64,000 bases of DNA, taken from Myxococcales bacterium. GTDB taxonomy: Bacteria > Myxococcota_A > Bradymonadia > UBA7976 > UBA1532. The stretch spans positions 4,180 to 68,179 of the forward strand of contig JACKDL010000031.1 in assembly GCA_020633555.1 (NCBI GenBank), written 5' to 3'. Position numbers and translations under genes: made by a program. The notes under the pieces are model-generated. The model was not told where the DNA came from. It ran no database searches and worked only from the letters and a program-made list of their open reading frames with translations. How positions within the stretch are numbered: the first letter of the stretch is position 1; each line of letters starts with the position of its first letter. This document shows, piece after piece, positions 1 to 8,310 of this stretch.

Positions 1-27
1 GGGGACTTCGGGGCGCACCGGCGGGGG

Positions 28-516
28 CTACTCCCCCACCACCCTGCAGGCAACGGGGCGCGTGGCCCCGTCGGCGGTGATGCGGGCCTTGCCCTCCCAC
101 GCCCGCCCGTCCTCGGGGGGCGTGGCGGCCTGCAAGATGTCGAGCTCGATGTCGTACTGGTCGAACTTGGTGGCGTACCAGCCTGTGGGCCACTCGGGGC
201 GCATGCGCGCCTCGACGTGGGGGCCCGGGCGGATCTGCCGCGGCGGGCCCACCTCTTCGACGAGGAAGCGGCCCATGAGGCGGCCGATGCCCTCGTAGGC
301 GTCCAGGATGAGCTTCGGCGCGGCGGGATCGCCGGGGAACTCACAGATCACCCCGGCGCGGCGCAGGTAGTTGGGCGCGTCGTGGTTCACGGCTTGGGCG
401 AGGGTGGCCGGCGCCTCGTCGGGCCGCGAGCGGCGCTTCGGCTCGAAGTTGCAGCCGGGCACGAGCGCGGCGGCGCCCAGGGCGAGGCCAGCGGCGATCA
501 TCCGAGAGTACTTCAT
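28..516 (-). CDS. small secreted lipoprotein, unknown function
   Basis: 162 residues with a lipoprotein signal peptide (MKYSRMIAAGLALGAAALVPGC, lipobox VPGC), so the mature protein should be a lipidated envelope protein. The rest is a single short domain without recognised motifs; two further Cys (one mid-protein, one five residues from the end) could form a disulfide. I chose the ATG at 514-516 over the much longer upstream extension because it begins exactly at the signal peptide and has a -10-like hexamer GACATT six bases before it. It is divergent from the tcdA-like gene. Function unknown. Confidence 0.75.
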   Translation of the reverse strand: MKYSRMIAAGLALGAAALVPGCNFEPKRRSRPDEAPATLAQAVNHDAPNYLRRAGVICEFPGDPAAPKLILDAYEGIGRLMGRFLVEEVGPPRQIRPGPHVEARMRPEWPTGWYATKFDQYDIELDILQAATPPEDGRAWEGKARITADGATRPVACRVVGE

Positions 517-571
517 GGCCGCAATGTCGCCAGAGCCGCGCCGTGGGGGCAAGCGCTGTGGGGCAAGTCGG

Positions 572-599
572 TTGCGGGCGCCGCCAGGGCCCGTATTCT
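572..599 (+). promoter_or_regulatory. sigma70-type promoter of the tcdA-like gene
   Basis: TTGCGG (572-577), a 16-base spacer and TATTCT (594-599). The predicted start of transcription would leave a leader of about 25 bases that contains GGAG ahead of the ATG at 631. Confidence 0.5.
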
Positions 600-630
600 C
601 CCCGTCCAGAACGCCCCCTGGAGCCGGCCC

Positions 631-1464
631 ATGAGCACACCCGCGGACGACATCGCCGTCGCCGAACAGGATCCCCGCTTCGGCGGCATCGAGCGCCTGT
701 ACGGCGCGGGGGCGCTGGCGCGGCTGCGGGCCGCGCACGTCATGGTGCTGGGCATTGGCGGCGTGGGGAGCTGGGCGGCCGAGGCCCTGGCCCGCAGCGG
801 CGTGGGCCGGCTGACGCTGGTGGACCTGGACGAGGTGTGCGTCAGCAACAGCAACCGGCAGCTCCACGCCCTGGAGGGCGCCGTGGGCCACCCCAAGGTC
901 CAGGTGATGGCCGCGCGGTTGGCCCGCATCAACCCCGATCTGGCGGTGCACGCCGAGCTGCGCTTCTTCACCGCGGCCACCGCCGACGGGCTGCTGGCCG
1001 CCAGCCCCGACCGGCCCGGGCCCGACCTGGTGCTGGACTGCATCGACAGCCCGAAGAACAAGGCGCTGCTCATCGCCCGCGCGGCCGCAGAGGGGTTCGG
1101 GGTGGTGTCCGTGGGGGGCGCGGGCGGGCGGCGCGATCCCACCGAGATCCGCACGGGCGACATCACCCAGAGCGTGCAGGACGGCCTGCTGCGGGTGACC
1201 AAGCGTGCCCTGCGACGCAACCACGGGTTCGTGGGAGAAGGGCCATGGGGCGTGCCCGCCGTCTTCAGCCGCGAGCGGGCGGTGTTCCCGCAGGCGGACG
1301 GCACCGTGTGCCACGTGCCCGATCTGGAGCGCTCGCACCGAATCACCTGCGCCACCGGCTTCGGCACCGCCGCGTTCGTGACGGGCGCCTATGGGCTGAC
1401 GGCGGCCGGGCTGGCGGTGGACTGGCTGCTGGGCGAGCGCCCGCCCGTGCACACGGGCCGCTGA
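631..1464 (+). CDS. tcdA: tRNA threonylcarbamoyladenosine dehydratase (TcdA/CsdL family)
   Basis: 277 residues, an E1-like adenylating enzyme of the ThiF/MoeB superfamily that cyclises t6A37 in tRNA to ct6A. Near the N terminus is the nucleotide-binding GIGGVGSWAAEALARSG loop, followed by VDLDEVCVSNSNRQ, which matches the TcdA hallmark (SN.NRQ, substrate and ATP contacts). The sequence between (LDCIDSPKNKALLI) and the C-terminal TGFGTAAFVTGAYGL helix are also family-typical. Length matches the family (about 270). The ATG at 631 is preferred over an upstream in-frame extension because it has GGAG upstream and the protein then starts like known TcdA. Cytosolic tRNA modification; a related sulfur-transfer E1 is the main alternative. 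Confidence 0.88.
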   Translation: MSTPADDIAVAEQDPRFGGIERLYGAGALARLRAAHVMVLGIGGVGSWAAEALARSGVGRLTLVDLDEVCVSNSNRQLHALEGAVGHPKVQVMAARLARINPDLAVHAELRFFTAATADGLLAASPDRPGPDLVLDCIDSPKNKALLIARAAAEGFGVVSVGGAGGRRDPTEIRTGDITQSVQDGLLRVTKRALRRNHGFVGEGPWGVPAVFSRERAVFPQADGTVCHVPDLERSHRITCATGFGTAAFVTGAYGLTAAGLAVDWLLGERPPVHTGR

Positions 1465-1482
1465 CGGGCGCAGCGCCGGCCG

Positions 1483-1872
1483 CTACTCGAAGTCGGTGAG
1501 GTGCTTGCGGCTGGTGGGCTTCACCGGCCCCTCGTTGGCCGCCTGGCAGCGCACGCAGTACTCGGCATAGGGCATGAGCGCCAGGCGCTTGGGCGCGATG
1601 GGCTCCTCGCACTGCAGGCACAGCCCCACCAGGTCGGGGTCCTCGTCCACCCGGGCCAGGCTGCGATCGATGGCGGCCAGCACCTTCGACAGGTTGCGGT
1701 TGCGACTCGACGCGATGGACTGGAGCATCTCGGTGAGGGGCTCGGCGTCCTCGTCGCGGCGGCCGTTCAGGTCGGTGCGGGTGGGATCGGCCCGGTGCGG
1801 GCCCTGATCCAGCAGCTCTTCGCGCATGGCCTTGAGCCGGGCGGCGAAGGCCTCGAGTTCGGTCGGTTCCAT
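1483..1872 (-). CDS. DksA/TraR-like zinc-finger protein
   Basis: 129 residues. The C-terminal part carries a four-Cys zinc finger of the DksA/TraR type (CLQCEEPIAPKRLALMPYAE, then YCVRC), preceded by helices that would form the coiled coil reaching into the RNA polymerase secondary channel. Like other short DksA homologues it has an acidic region (RRDEDAEPLTEML) before the coiled coil. Probable role: RNA-polymerase-binding regulator, possibly with ppGpp. It stands alone, convergent with the tcdA-like gene. The paralogue type cannot be decided from sequence alone. Confidence 0.8.
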   Translation of the reverse strand: MEPTELEAFAARLKAMREELLDQGPHRADPTRTDLNGRRDEDAEPLTEMLQSIASSRNRNLSKVLAAIDRSLARVDEDPDLVGLCLQCEEPIAPKRLALMPYAEYCVRCQAANEGPVKPTSRKHLTDFE

Positions 1873-1946
1873 GGGTCCTCCAAGGCCACCGATCCTGCCA
1901 AGGTCTGCTTTGGGGATCCACCCCCCCGCCCCGGGCCGGCGGGCCT

Positions 1947-3377
1947 TCAGCGCCGGCGGCGGCGCAGGGGCCAGCCCAGCAAGGCCATGAGCAGCAGCGG
2001 GGCGGGCGGGGCCGCCGGGGTCGCCGAGCAGCCGCCTTGCAGGTGTGCGGGGGCGACGACCCGCACGGTGCCGGCGGGGCGCTGGGCACCCGCCACCCCC
2101 ACCAGATCGCCGTCCTCGATGGGCGGCGGCCCGTCGCCCGGGGGCGTGTCGGGCGTCGCGGGTTCAGCCGGATCTTCGGGATCGGGGATGGGCGCTGGGG
2201 GCGGCGCGCGCTGCTCACCGCACACGAAGCCCTCGGCGCAGATGCCCGCCGCCTCGTGCCCGGCGTTCAGGCACACCTGCAGGCCCTGCAGATCGGCGCA
2301 GACCGTCGTGTCGCCCCCGGGGCAGTCGGCGTCCTGGCGGCAGGCCATGAAGCAGCGCCCGCCGCGGCTGCAGTAGGCGCCCGGGCCGCAGTCGGCGTCG
2401 GCGGCGCAGGCCTCGCACACCGAGCAGTCCCGGTCGGCCGTGGGGTCGCAGGCGTCGCCGCGGCCGTCCTCGTCCAGGTCGTCCTGCTGGGGGTTCGCCA
2501 CGCCGGGGCAGTTGTCCACTGCGTCTTCCAGGCCGTCGCCGTCGGCGTCGGCCACCACCACGCCGGTCCACGGCTGGGGCGCCACGCCCCCCACCTCGGC
2601 GGCGCGCAGGCCCATCTGCCGCACCCAGTCGGCCCAGCCGGCCACCGCCGAGTAGGTGGGGTAGCTGCACAGCTCGCCGCCGCGGGACAGGGCGCCGAGC
2701 ACCCGGCCCTGGCTGTCGAGGGCGGGGCCGCCCGAGTCGCCCTGGCAGGTGCCGTCGTCGCCCACCAGCTCGGTGCCGGTGACCCCGTCCACCCGGGCGC
2801 AGCTCGGGCCAGCGCACAGGATCTCGCGGCCCTCGATGAGGCGGCGGACGCCCGCGCCCGTGTCGTCGCCCACGTGGCCGTAGCCCACCGCCGTGAAGCG
2901 CTCGCCCACGGCCGGGTAGTCGTCCAGGCGGGGCTCGCGGGGCGCCATGCTGCGGATGGGGCGGTCGAGGATGAGCACCGCGATGTCGTGGCCGCAGGTG
3001 TCGGCGAAGCGCACCGGCACGTGCACCTCGCGCACGGCGTGCCAGGTGCCGTTCTGGGTCATGGCGGCGTCGGGGGTCACGAACAGCGCGTTGGGCGGGT
3101 AGACCTGCCCGAAGGGCGTCTGGCCGCACAGCACCTCGGGGCTGGCGATCTCGGCCACGCAGTGCTGGGCGGTGAGCACCAGGTTGGGGGCGATGAGCGA
3201 GCCACTGCACAGGCCGCCGCCCTCGCCGAGCTGCAGCGCGATGCCCACCACGCCCTGGATCTCGGGGGCCTGGCGCCCGCCCCGGATGGGGTCGAGCCGC
3301 TGGGCCACCGTCAGCGGGGCCGGCGCCTCGCAGGCGAGCAGGGCAGCGAGCAGCGGGAGGCAGGCAAAGGTGCGCAT
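1947..3377 (-). CDS. secreted trypsin-like serine protease with TSP3 calcium repeats and MYXO-CTERM-like tail
   Basis: 476 residues. Signal peptide MRTFACLPLLAALLAC (also a possible lipobox) chosen as start in preference to an upstream in-frame codon. Chymotrypsin-fold domain with the full triad: TAQHC (His), DIAVLILD (Asp), GDSGGP (Ser). It is followed by a thrombospondin type-3-like Ca-binding stretch (DADGDGLEDAVDNCPG) and Cys-rich segments of the form C..DADCG.G.YC. The C terminus is a Cys (GGCSATPAA), a hydrophobic helix and RRRRR, which is the tripartite layout of MYXO-CTERM sorting tails. Predicted to be exported, surface-anchored and then possibly released. Substrate unknown. Confidence 0.88.
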   Translation of the reverse strand: MRTFACLPLLAALLACEAPAPLTVAQRLDPIRGGRQAPEIQGVVGIALQLGEGGGLCSGSLIAPNLVLTAQHCVAEIASPEVLCGQTPFGQVYPPNALFVTPDAAMTQNGTWHAVREVHVPVRFADTCGHDIAVLILDRPIRSMAPREPRLDDYPAVGERFTAVGYGHVGDDTGAGVRRLIEGREILCAGPSCARVDGVTGTELVGDDGTCQGDSGGPALDSQGRVLGALSRGGELCSYPTYSAVAGWADWVRQMGLRAAEVGGVAPQPWTGVVVADADGDGLEDAVDNCPGVANPQQDDLDEDGRGDACDPTADRDCSVCEACAADADCGPGAYCSRGGRCFMACRQDADCPGGDTTVCADLQGLQVCLNAGHEAAGICAEGFVCGEQRAPPPAPIPDPEDPAEPATPDTPPGDGPPPIEDGDLVGVAGAQRPAGTVRVVAPAHLQGGCSATPAAPPAPLLLMALLGWPLRRRRR

Positions 3378-3493
3378 ACCCCGCGGTTGAAGCAAGGGGC
3401 GCGCCAGCCAGAGAGGCAAGTCAAATCAAAGACTTACCACCAGCCAGGGTTTGTTGTCCCCAGCACAGAACGGCGAGGTGGGGTGTGGGCGCC

Positions 3494-4447
3494 TCAGCGC
3501 CCCGAGAGGCGCCGCAGGTGGGCGGTCACGGCGTCGCCCACGGCCCGGGCCGCCAGGGCCTTCAGGTGAGCGCAGGCGTGGACGCCCGCCGCCTCGACCT
3601 GGACCGCCACGGCCAAGGGGAGGTCACCCTCGCAGTCCAGCCGCCGCTCGCCCCAGTGCGAGGTGTAGCGTACCGCCAACATCAGCGAGCCCTGCCAGGC
3701 CAGGCGGCGAGCCCCCGGCAGATGGCAGGCCAGCCCGCCGGCATCAGCGTCGCCGCTCAGCCGCCCCACCAGGAAGTCGTTGCTGGCCACCGTTGGCTGG
3801 CCGAAGCGGGCCACGAGCCGCTCGCCCAGGGCGCCCGAGAGGGTGCCGGCCACCACGGTGTAGCCGGGCTTGAGCTGCGCCAGGCCGCGGTCTTCGGGCC
3901 AGCCGGTGCGCTTGCAGGTCAGGCCCTCGGCGCCGGTGACCTGGACGCGCACCACCTGGGCGGGACCCAGGTGCAGGTCGACCACCGCCGCCTCGCGCAG
4001 GCCCTGCACCGTCGTCACGCAGGCGGCCAGCGCCGCCAGCCGCTGGCGGCCGCTCAGCCGCGGCGTCAGCCCGCCCAGGAGGGCCAGCCCCACCGCCAAC
4101 GCCAGCCCGACGCCGTGCCCCACGGCCCAGCCGTCCGCCAGGCCGACACCCAAACCCGTGGCCAGGCCCACGCCGGTGATCAGCAAGGACGCTCGGGCCG
4201 CCGCGGGGGTCGGCGGCCGGCGCCGGCCGCGCAGGCGATCCACCGCCACCCGCACGATCAGCAGCAGCGCGGCCAGCGCGGCCGCCCAGGCGGCGGCGAA
4301 CCCCACGCGCTGCAGGGCGTACAGCGGCGCGGGCATGGGCCACAGCAGGCCGGCGGCCACTGCCAGGCCGGCAGCGGCCGCGGCCAACAGCAGGCCGGCG
4401 TCCAAACGAGGCCTCACAGGGCGCGGCCGGTCACGGAAGAGCCGCAC
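3494..4447 (-). CDS. polytopic membrane protein, unknown function
   Basis: 317 residues with about five hydrophobic helices in residues 15-155, then a soluble C-terminal half (VVDLHLGPAQVVRVQVTGAEG onward) of beta-rich character with several Cys. No family recognised. It begins with GTG 17 bases inside the end of the upstream 115-residue gene, so the two are almost certainly translationally coupled. Function cannot be stated. Confidence 0.7.
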   Translation of the reverse strand: MRLFRDRPRPVRPRLDAGLLLAAAAAGLAVAAGLLWPMPAPLYALQRVGFAAAWAAALAALLLIVRVAVDRLRGRRRPPTPAAARASLLITGVGLATGLGVGLADGWAVGHGVGLALAVGLALLGGLTPRLSGRQRLAALAACVTTVQGLREAAVVDLHLGPAQVVRVQVTGAEGLTCKRTGWPEDRGLAQLKPGYTVVAGTLSGALGERLVARFGQPTVASNDFLVGRLSGDADAGGLACHLPGARRLAWQGSLMLAVRYTSHWGERRLDCEGDLPLAVAVQVEAAGVHACAHLKALAARAVGDAVTAHLRRLSGR

Positions 4448-4778
4448 GGGCGGCGTGAACGTCGGCGTCCGCCAGCGTCGGGTCCCGGGCCAGGGCGCGA
4501 TCGATGAGGCCGGCCGCCGCGGCGGCGCTCCCCTGCCCTTGCCGGGCGCGCGCGGCCAGACCCAGGCCCAGGGCCAGCAGGCGTTTGGGATCGTCGCCCA
4601 CCAGGCCCGCCACCGTGGCCAGCGGCAGGTGGGCGGCCACGTCCAGGCTCAGGCCCGCCGAGCGGCTGAGCTCAGCCTCGTCCACGGCGTCGAGCTGGCC
4701 CCCACCCTGCGCCGCCTCGGCCAGGGCGCGGGCGAAGGCCTCGATCTGCCGCATCAACAGGTCGCGCTGTACGAACAT
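4431..4778 (-). CDS. small helical protein, DUF6483-like (tentative)
   Basis: 115 residues. It starts MFVQRDLLMRQIEAFARALA, a pattern like the N terminus of DUF6483 proteins, then a helical region that reads like one TPR-type hairpin (AAAAAGLIDRALARDPTLAD). A longer in-frame extension was rejected because it lies inside the divergent lipoprotein gene. A -10-like CACCCT sits six bases before the ATG. First gene of a two-gene unit with the overlapping membrane protein gene. Function unknown. Confidence 0.65.
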   Translation of the reverse strand: MFVQRDLLMRQIEAFARALAEAAQGGGQLDAVDEAELSRSAGLSLDVAAHLPLATVAGLVGDDPKRLLALGLGLAARARQGQGSAAAAAGLIDRALARDPTLADADVHAARAALP

Positions 4779-4853
4779 GGGCGCAGGGTGGCCCCCGACG
4801 CCCAGGGCCGCAAGCGGTTGAGCCCGGGTGGGCGGCCGTGTCACCGTGCCGCC

Positions 4854-5306
4854 ATGCGGATCCTCGCCCTGCTGATGTTCCTGGCTCCCCTGGGCTGCCA
4901 GCGCTCGACGCCCGACGCCGCGACCCCGGAGGCGCCCACGGGCCCGCCCGTGTTCGTGCGCAAGGACGGCGCCCAGATCCACGCCCAGCTCGGGCAGCCC
5001 CTGCCCCCCGACCCCGTGGCCCGCGAGGCGGCGTGCCTGGCGGGGCTGGCGCAGGCCAAGCTGATGGCGGATGAGCCCGACGCCCGGGTGCAGCAGCGGG
5101 CGAAGGCGCGGCGGCTGGACTGCCGGACCTTCCTGGCCGAGCTGTGGACGAAGCGGGCCGAGACCTACGAGGGCGGCCCCAAGGCCGACGCCTGCCTGAA
5201 CGCGCGGGCCCAGGTGCAGCACCTGCGCCGGGATGACCCCAAGGCCGCGAACGGGCTGGAGGCGGGCGTGGACCGGGTGTGCAGCGCGGCTACGCCGGGT
5301 CGGTGA
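4854..5306 (+). CDS. small lipoprotein, unknown function
   Basis: 150 residues. The signal peptide MRILALLMFLAPLGC ends in a lipobox, so the protein is a predicted lipoprotein. The mature part has four more Cys (ACLAGLAQ, LDCRTF, DACLNA, RVCSAA) with helical spacing, which may form two disulfides in the periplasm. The start is set by the signal peptide and a CACCGT hexamer six bases before the ATG. The 3' end overlaps the convergent oxidoreductase gene by 17 bases. Function unknown. Confidence 0.7.
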   Translation: MRILALLMFLAPLGCQRSTPDAATPEAPTGPPVFVRKDGAQIHAQLGQPLPPDPVAREAACLAGLAQAKLMADEPDARVQQRAKARRLDCRTFLAELWTKRAETYEGGPKADACLNARAQVQHLRRDDPKAANGLEAGVDRVCSAATPGR

Positions 5307-6477
5307 CGGTCCAGCGGACCCCGCGGGCCTGCATGCGGTCCAGCAGGGTCAGGCCGAAGGCGGTGGCCGGCGTGAGCACCCCGCCCGGGGCCTGCGGATC
5401 GGTGGCGGCCAGCAGCCGCGCCGCCTCGCACAGGCACAGCACGGTGAAGCGGTTGCCGGCGTCGCCGGGGTACTGGAGCACCGCCTTCACCTGCGTGCCG
5501 TCCTCGCCTTCGGCCACGTAGCGCACCCGGGTGAAGCCCCCGTCCAGGTTGGCCTGGGCCGGCCCTTCGCCCGGCGCCGGGCCCAGCCGCGCCAACAAGG
5601 CGCGGCCCCAGCGGCGGCGCAGCAGCGCGTCCACCGCCGCAAGCCCCGCGGTGGTGCCGTAGGCCCCCAGCCGGCCCTTGCTCTCCATGGCCTCTTGATA
5701 GCTGAAGTCGGCCCCATAGCCGGGCTCGTCGGCCAGCGCCGCCGAGCGGCGCACCACCCGGGTGTTGATGGCCTGCATCACGAAGGGCAGCCGCCAGGTG
5801 CCCCAGACGGGGTCGCGGTCGACCGACCGGCGGTCGCCGTGCCGGGCCTTGTCGTACTTGGGGCGGGCGTCGGCCGGGTTCAAGAGGAAGGCGTCGGCCA
5901 TGGCGCGGTCGTCACCGGTGGCCGCCATGGTCAGCGCCGAGTCCAGGGTGCCGCCGTTCAGGCCGCCCTTGATGGTGTAGTTCGCTCGCACCGCCCGGGT
6001 ACCCGTGCCGTGGGTCGCGCGCAGGTGGGTGACCAGGGCCAGGGTCCCCAGATCCGCCGGCACCGAGTCGAAACCGCAGAAGGGCACCAGCCGGACGCCC
6101 CCCGCGGCCGCCTGGGCATGGTGCCGGTCGATGACCCGCCGCACCCAGGCCGTCTCGCCGGTGATGTCGCAGTAGTGCGCGCCGTGGGCCACGCAGGCGT
6201 CCACCACCGGATCGCCGTACTTCGCATAGGGCCCCGCGGTGCTCAGCACCACGCGCGCCTGGGCGGCCATGGCGGCCACCGAGGCGGCGTCCTGGCTGTC
6301 GGCCACCACGATGCCCGTGGGCGTGACCTCGGCGGCCAGGGCCTCGAGCTTCGCGCGGCTGCGCCCGGCGATGGCCCAGCGCAGCGCGCCGGCGTGCTCC
6401 GCGAAGTCCAGGGCGCACTGGCGGCCGGTGAAGCCGGTGGCGCCGTAGATGATGACGTCGTAAGGGCGCGCGCTCAC
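5290..6477 (-). CDS. saccharopine-dehydrogenase-fold oxidoreductase, trans-acting enoyl reductase-like
   Basis: 395 residues. The N terminus YDVIIYGATGFTGRQCALDFA is the Rossmann NAD(P)-binding loop of the saccharopine dehydrogenase-like family, followed by the AIAGRSRAKLEAL strand-helix that distinguishes NADP. The layout and length match the trans-acting enoyl reductases of mycobacterial lipid synthesis and many uncharacterised bacterial and eukaryotic SCCPDH-like proteins. Likely a cytosolic or membrane-associated NADPH-dependent reductase acting on lipid or polyketide intermediates. Its start lies 3 bases after the stop of the M18 aminopeptidase gene, so they form an operon, though no metabolic link is obvious. 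Confidence 0.82.
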   Translation of the reverse strand: MSARPYDVIIYGATGFTGRQCALDFAEHAGALRWAIAGRSRAKLEALAAEVTPTGIVVADSQDAASVAAMAAQARVVLSTAGPYAKYGDPVVDACVAHGAHYCDITGETAWVRRVIDRHHAQAAAGGVRLVPFCGFDSVPADLGTLALVTHLRATHGTGTRAVRANYTIKGGLNGGTLDSALTMAATGDDRAMADAFLLNPADARPKYDKARHGDRRSVDRDPVWGTWRLPFVMQAINTRVVRRSAALADEPGYGADFSYQEAMESKGRLGAYGTTAGLAAVDALLRRRWGRALLARLGPAPGEGPAQANLDGGFTRVRYVAEGEDGTQVKAVLQYPGDAGNRFTVLCLCEAARLLAATDPQAPGGVLTPATAFGLTLLDRMQARGVRWTVTDPA

Positions 6478-6480
6478 CGC

Positions 6481-7809
6481 TCAGGCCTCGGGCTGGAGGA
6501 AGCGGCCCAGGGCGCGGGCCATGGGCAGCGGATCGTGGGCGCCCGCCATCTCGCGGATGCTGTGCATGGCCCACATGGGGTTGCCCACGTCCACCGTGGC
6601 CAGCCCCAGGCGCCCGGCGGTGATGCTGCCGATGGTGCTGCCACAGGCCAGGTCGGGCCGGTTGACGAACTCCTGGCACGGCACCCCCTCGGCCTCGCAC
6701 ACCGCGCGGAACAGCGCCGCGGTGACGCCATCAGTGGCGTAGCGGGTGTTCACGTTGGTCTTGATGACCGGGCCGCCGTTCATCAACGGCTGGTGGGTGC
6801 CGTCGTGGCGGTCGGCGTAGTTGGGGTGCAGCGCGTGGGCCATGTCGGCGCTGACCTGGTGGCTGCGGGCGATGGCGCGGGGCAGCGCGTCGGCGCCGTC
6901 GCCGGCCAGGCGGCCCAGCACGTCGGTCATGAGGGTGGAGTCGGCGCCGCGGGTGCTCTGGCTGCCCACCTCCTCGTGGTCGAACAGGCTGAGCACGCGG
7001 CTGTGGGCCGCCGGCTTGAGATCATGGCGCAGCAGGGCCACCAGGCCGGCGTAGCTCATTCCCAGGTTGTCCAGCCGGGCCACCGAGATGAAGTCGTCGT
7101 TGGCCCCGGTGAAGGCGCCGTCCTGCACGTCGAAGAGCATCAGGTCGTGGCCCAGAATGTCGGCGGGGGCCACGCCCGCCAGCTCGGCCAGGTGGGCCTT
7201 CAGCCAGGCCTCGGGCTCGCCCTCCCCCGCCCACATGGCCACCACGGGCCCCAGGTGGCTGTGCTTGTTCAGCTTCAGCCCCTCGTCGTTGACGGCGCGG
7301 TTCAGGTGGATGGCCAGGTTGGGGATCCGGCAGACGGCCTTCGGGGTGCGCACCAGGCGCTCGGTGTGGCCCTTGGGGCCGCGCACCACCAGCCGGCCCG
7401 CCAGGGCCAGGTCGCGATCGGCCCAGGTGGCCACCAGGAGGCCGCCGTAGGGCTCCAGGTCGAGCTGCAGCAAGCCGTGGGCGGCCTTCGCCAGGCGGGG
7501 CTTCAGGCGCAGGTTCGGCGAGTCGGTGTGGGCCCCCACCACCCGGAAGCCCGCCTCGCGCGCCGGCCGGGTGCCCGTGCGGAAGGCCACCACCGTGCCG
7601 CCGCCGCGCACCAGGTAGTAGCCGGTGTCGGGGCTCAGCGACCACATGCGGGCCTCGTCCAGGCGCTGATAGCCCGCCCGCTCCAGCTCGGCGGCGGCGT
7701 TGGCCACCGCGTGGAAGGGTGAGGGCGAGGCGTTGATGTAGCGCAGCAGGCCCTCGGCGTGGGCGCGGGGGCTGTCGTCGTGGGGCAGGAACGAGGGGGC
7801 GTCGGTCAT
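6481..7809 (-). CDS. apeB: M18 family metalloaminopeptidase
   Basis: 442 residues, the usual M18 length. Metal-binding and catalytic segments are present in order: VGAHTDSPNLRLKP (zinc His and bridging Asp), FDHEEVGSQSTRGADS (catalytic Glu pair), DMAHALHPNYADRHD and INTNVNTRYATDG-like (here KTNVNTRYATDG) near the end. The N-terminal helix FHAVANAAAELERAGYQRLDE is typical. A cytosolic dodecameric exopeptidase that removes N-terminal, often acidic, residues. An upstream TTG would add seven residues; I prefer the ATG because it is the conventional codon and removes a non-conserved tail. First gene of a pair with the oxidoreductase. Confidence 0.9.
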   Translation of the reverse strand: MTDAPSFLPHDDSPRAHAEGLLRYINASPSPFHAVANAAAELERAGYQRLDEARMWSLSPDTGYYLVRGGGTVVAFRTGTRPAREAGFRVVGAHTDSPNLRLKPRLAKAAHGLLQLDLEPYGGLLVATWADRDLALAGRLVVRGPKGHTERLVRTPKAVCRIPNLAIHLNRAVNDEGLKLNKHSHLGPVVAMWAGEGEPEAWLKAHLAELAGVAPADILGHDLMLFDVQDGAFTGANDDFISVARLDNLGMSYAGLVALLRHDLKPAAHSRVLSLFDHEEVGSQSTRGADSTLMTDVLGRLAGDGADALPRAIARSHQVSADMAHALHPNYADRHDGTHQPLMNGGPVIKTNVNTRYATDGVTAALFRAVCEAEGVPCQEFVNRPDLACGSTIGSITAGRLGLATVDVGNPMWAMHSIREMAGAHDPLPMARALGRFLQPEA

Positions 7810-7962
7810 GGTCGTGCTCGCGCTTGGCAAAGGCGCGGCATCATCGCTGCTCAGCGCGGCGAAAGCGACCCGATGCCGAGCAGCGCCCGCCGCTGGGCGT
7901 CACACCGGGTGGCGGCAGGGGCGTCGGAGCAGGCGCGACCCGGGGGTTGTGCCACGTCCCGG

Positions 7963-8008
7963 TGACGGTGCGTTTCCGTCAGGCCCCAGTCGCCGAGAGG
8001 CGGGGGCC
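7963..8008 (+). ncRNA. two stacked hairpins in the leader of the DUF3149 gene
   Basis: Helix A pairs 7963-7968 with 7976-7981 (TGACGG with CCGTCA, 7-base loop). Immediately adjacent, helix B pairs 7982-7987 with 8003-8008 and 7991-7994 with 7999-8002, with a three-base AGT bulge and a GAGA (GNRA) loop. A possible weaker third helix involves 8020-8023 and 8029-8032. The 291-base stretch 7810-8100 holds no gene. It may be a structured 5' leader; I do not recognise a known riboswitch class. Confidence 0.35.
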
Positions 8009-8100
8009 CGCAGCGGTCGGCACGGCCTGTGCTTGGTAGCCCGCCGTCCCTGAGCACGCTCCCTGTGCGGGGGCCCAGAACCGAACCGGAGTTCAGCGAG

Positions 8101-8226
8101 ATGATGGACCTGCTCTTCAAGTCCCAGGCCGGCATCAACAGCGTCTTGACCATCGCCTTCATCTGCGTGATGGGCGTGGGCCTGGCCTGGTGGTTCAAGC
8201 GCAAGATGGACAAGCCCGAGGACTGA
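8101..8226 (+). CDS. DUF3149 single-pass small membrane protein
   Basis: 41 residues: MMDLLFKSQAGINSVLTI, then a hydrophobic helix (IAFICVMGVGLAWWF) and a basic end (KRKMDKPED). The pattern of an LF.s.aG..S...I leader, one helix and a short KR..M tail fits the DUF3149 family of very short inner-membrane proteins of proteobacteria. There are two adjacent ATG codons; the first is taken. It has an unusually long upstream non-coding region and a hairpin behind it. Function of the family is unknown. Confidence 0.7.
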   Translation: MMDLLFKSQAGINSVLTIAFICVMGVGLAWWFKRKMDKPED

Positions 8227-8234
8227 TCCCGGCG

Positions 8235-8255
8235 GCCCGGGCCTCGCGCCCGGGC
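8235..8255 (+). terminator. hairpin after the DUF3149 gene
   Basis: GCCCGGGC (8235-8242), a five-base loop and GCCCGGGC (8248-8255) give an 8-bp GC-only stem 8 bases after the stop codon. No clear T-run follows, so termination is plausible but not certain. Confidence 0.4.
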
Positions 8256-8310
8256 TCGAGCTTTCTCAACGGCCCCGACCCGGGGCCCTCGCCGCGGCCG
8301 TGACGCACCG

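Noticed and set aside
217..630. Upstream in-frame extension of the tcdA-like gene
   Set aside because: It would overlap the divergent lipoprotein and lacks family similarity; the ATG at 631 has GGAG and a promoter.
5233..7722. Long plus-strand frame across the oxidoreductase and aminopeptidase genes
   Set aside because: Shadow of two confidently identified minus-strand enzymes.
7931..8060. c-di-GMP (GEMM) riboswitch considered for the structured leader
   Set aside because: The conserved GEMM core (GCAAACC ... GACGCAAAGCC) is not present, so I kept only a generic structured-RNA call.
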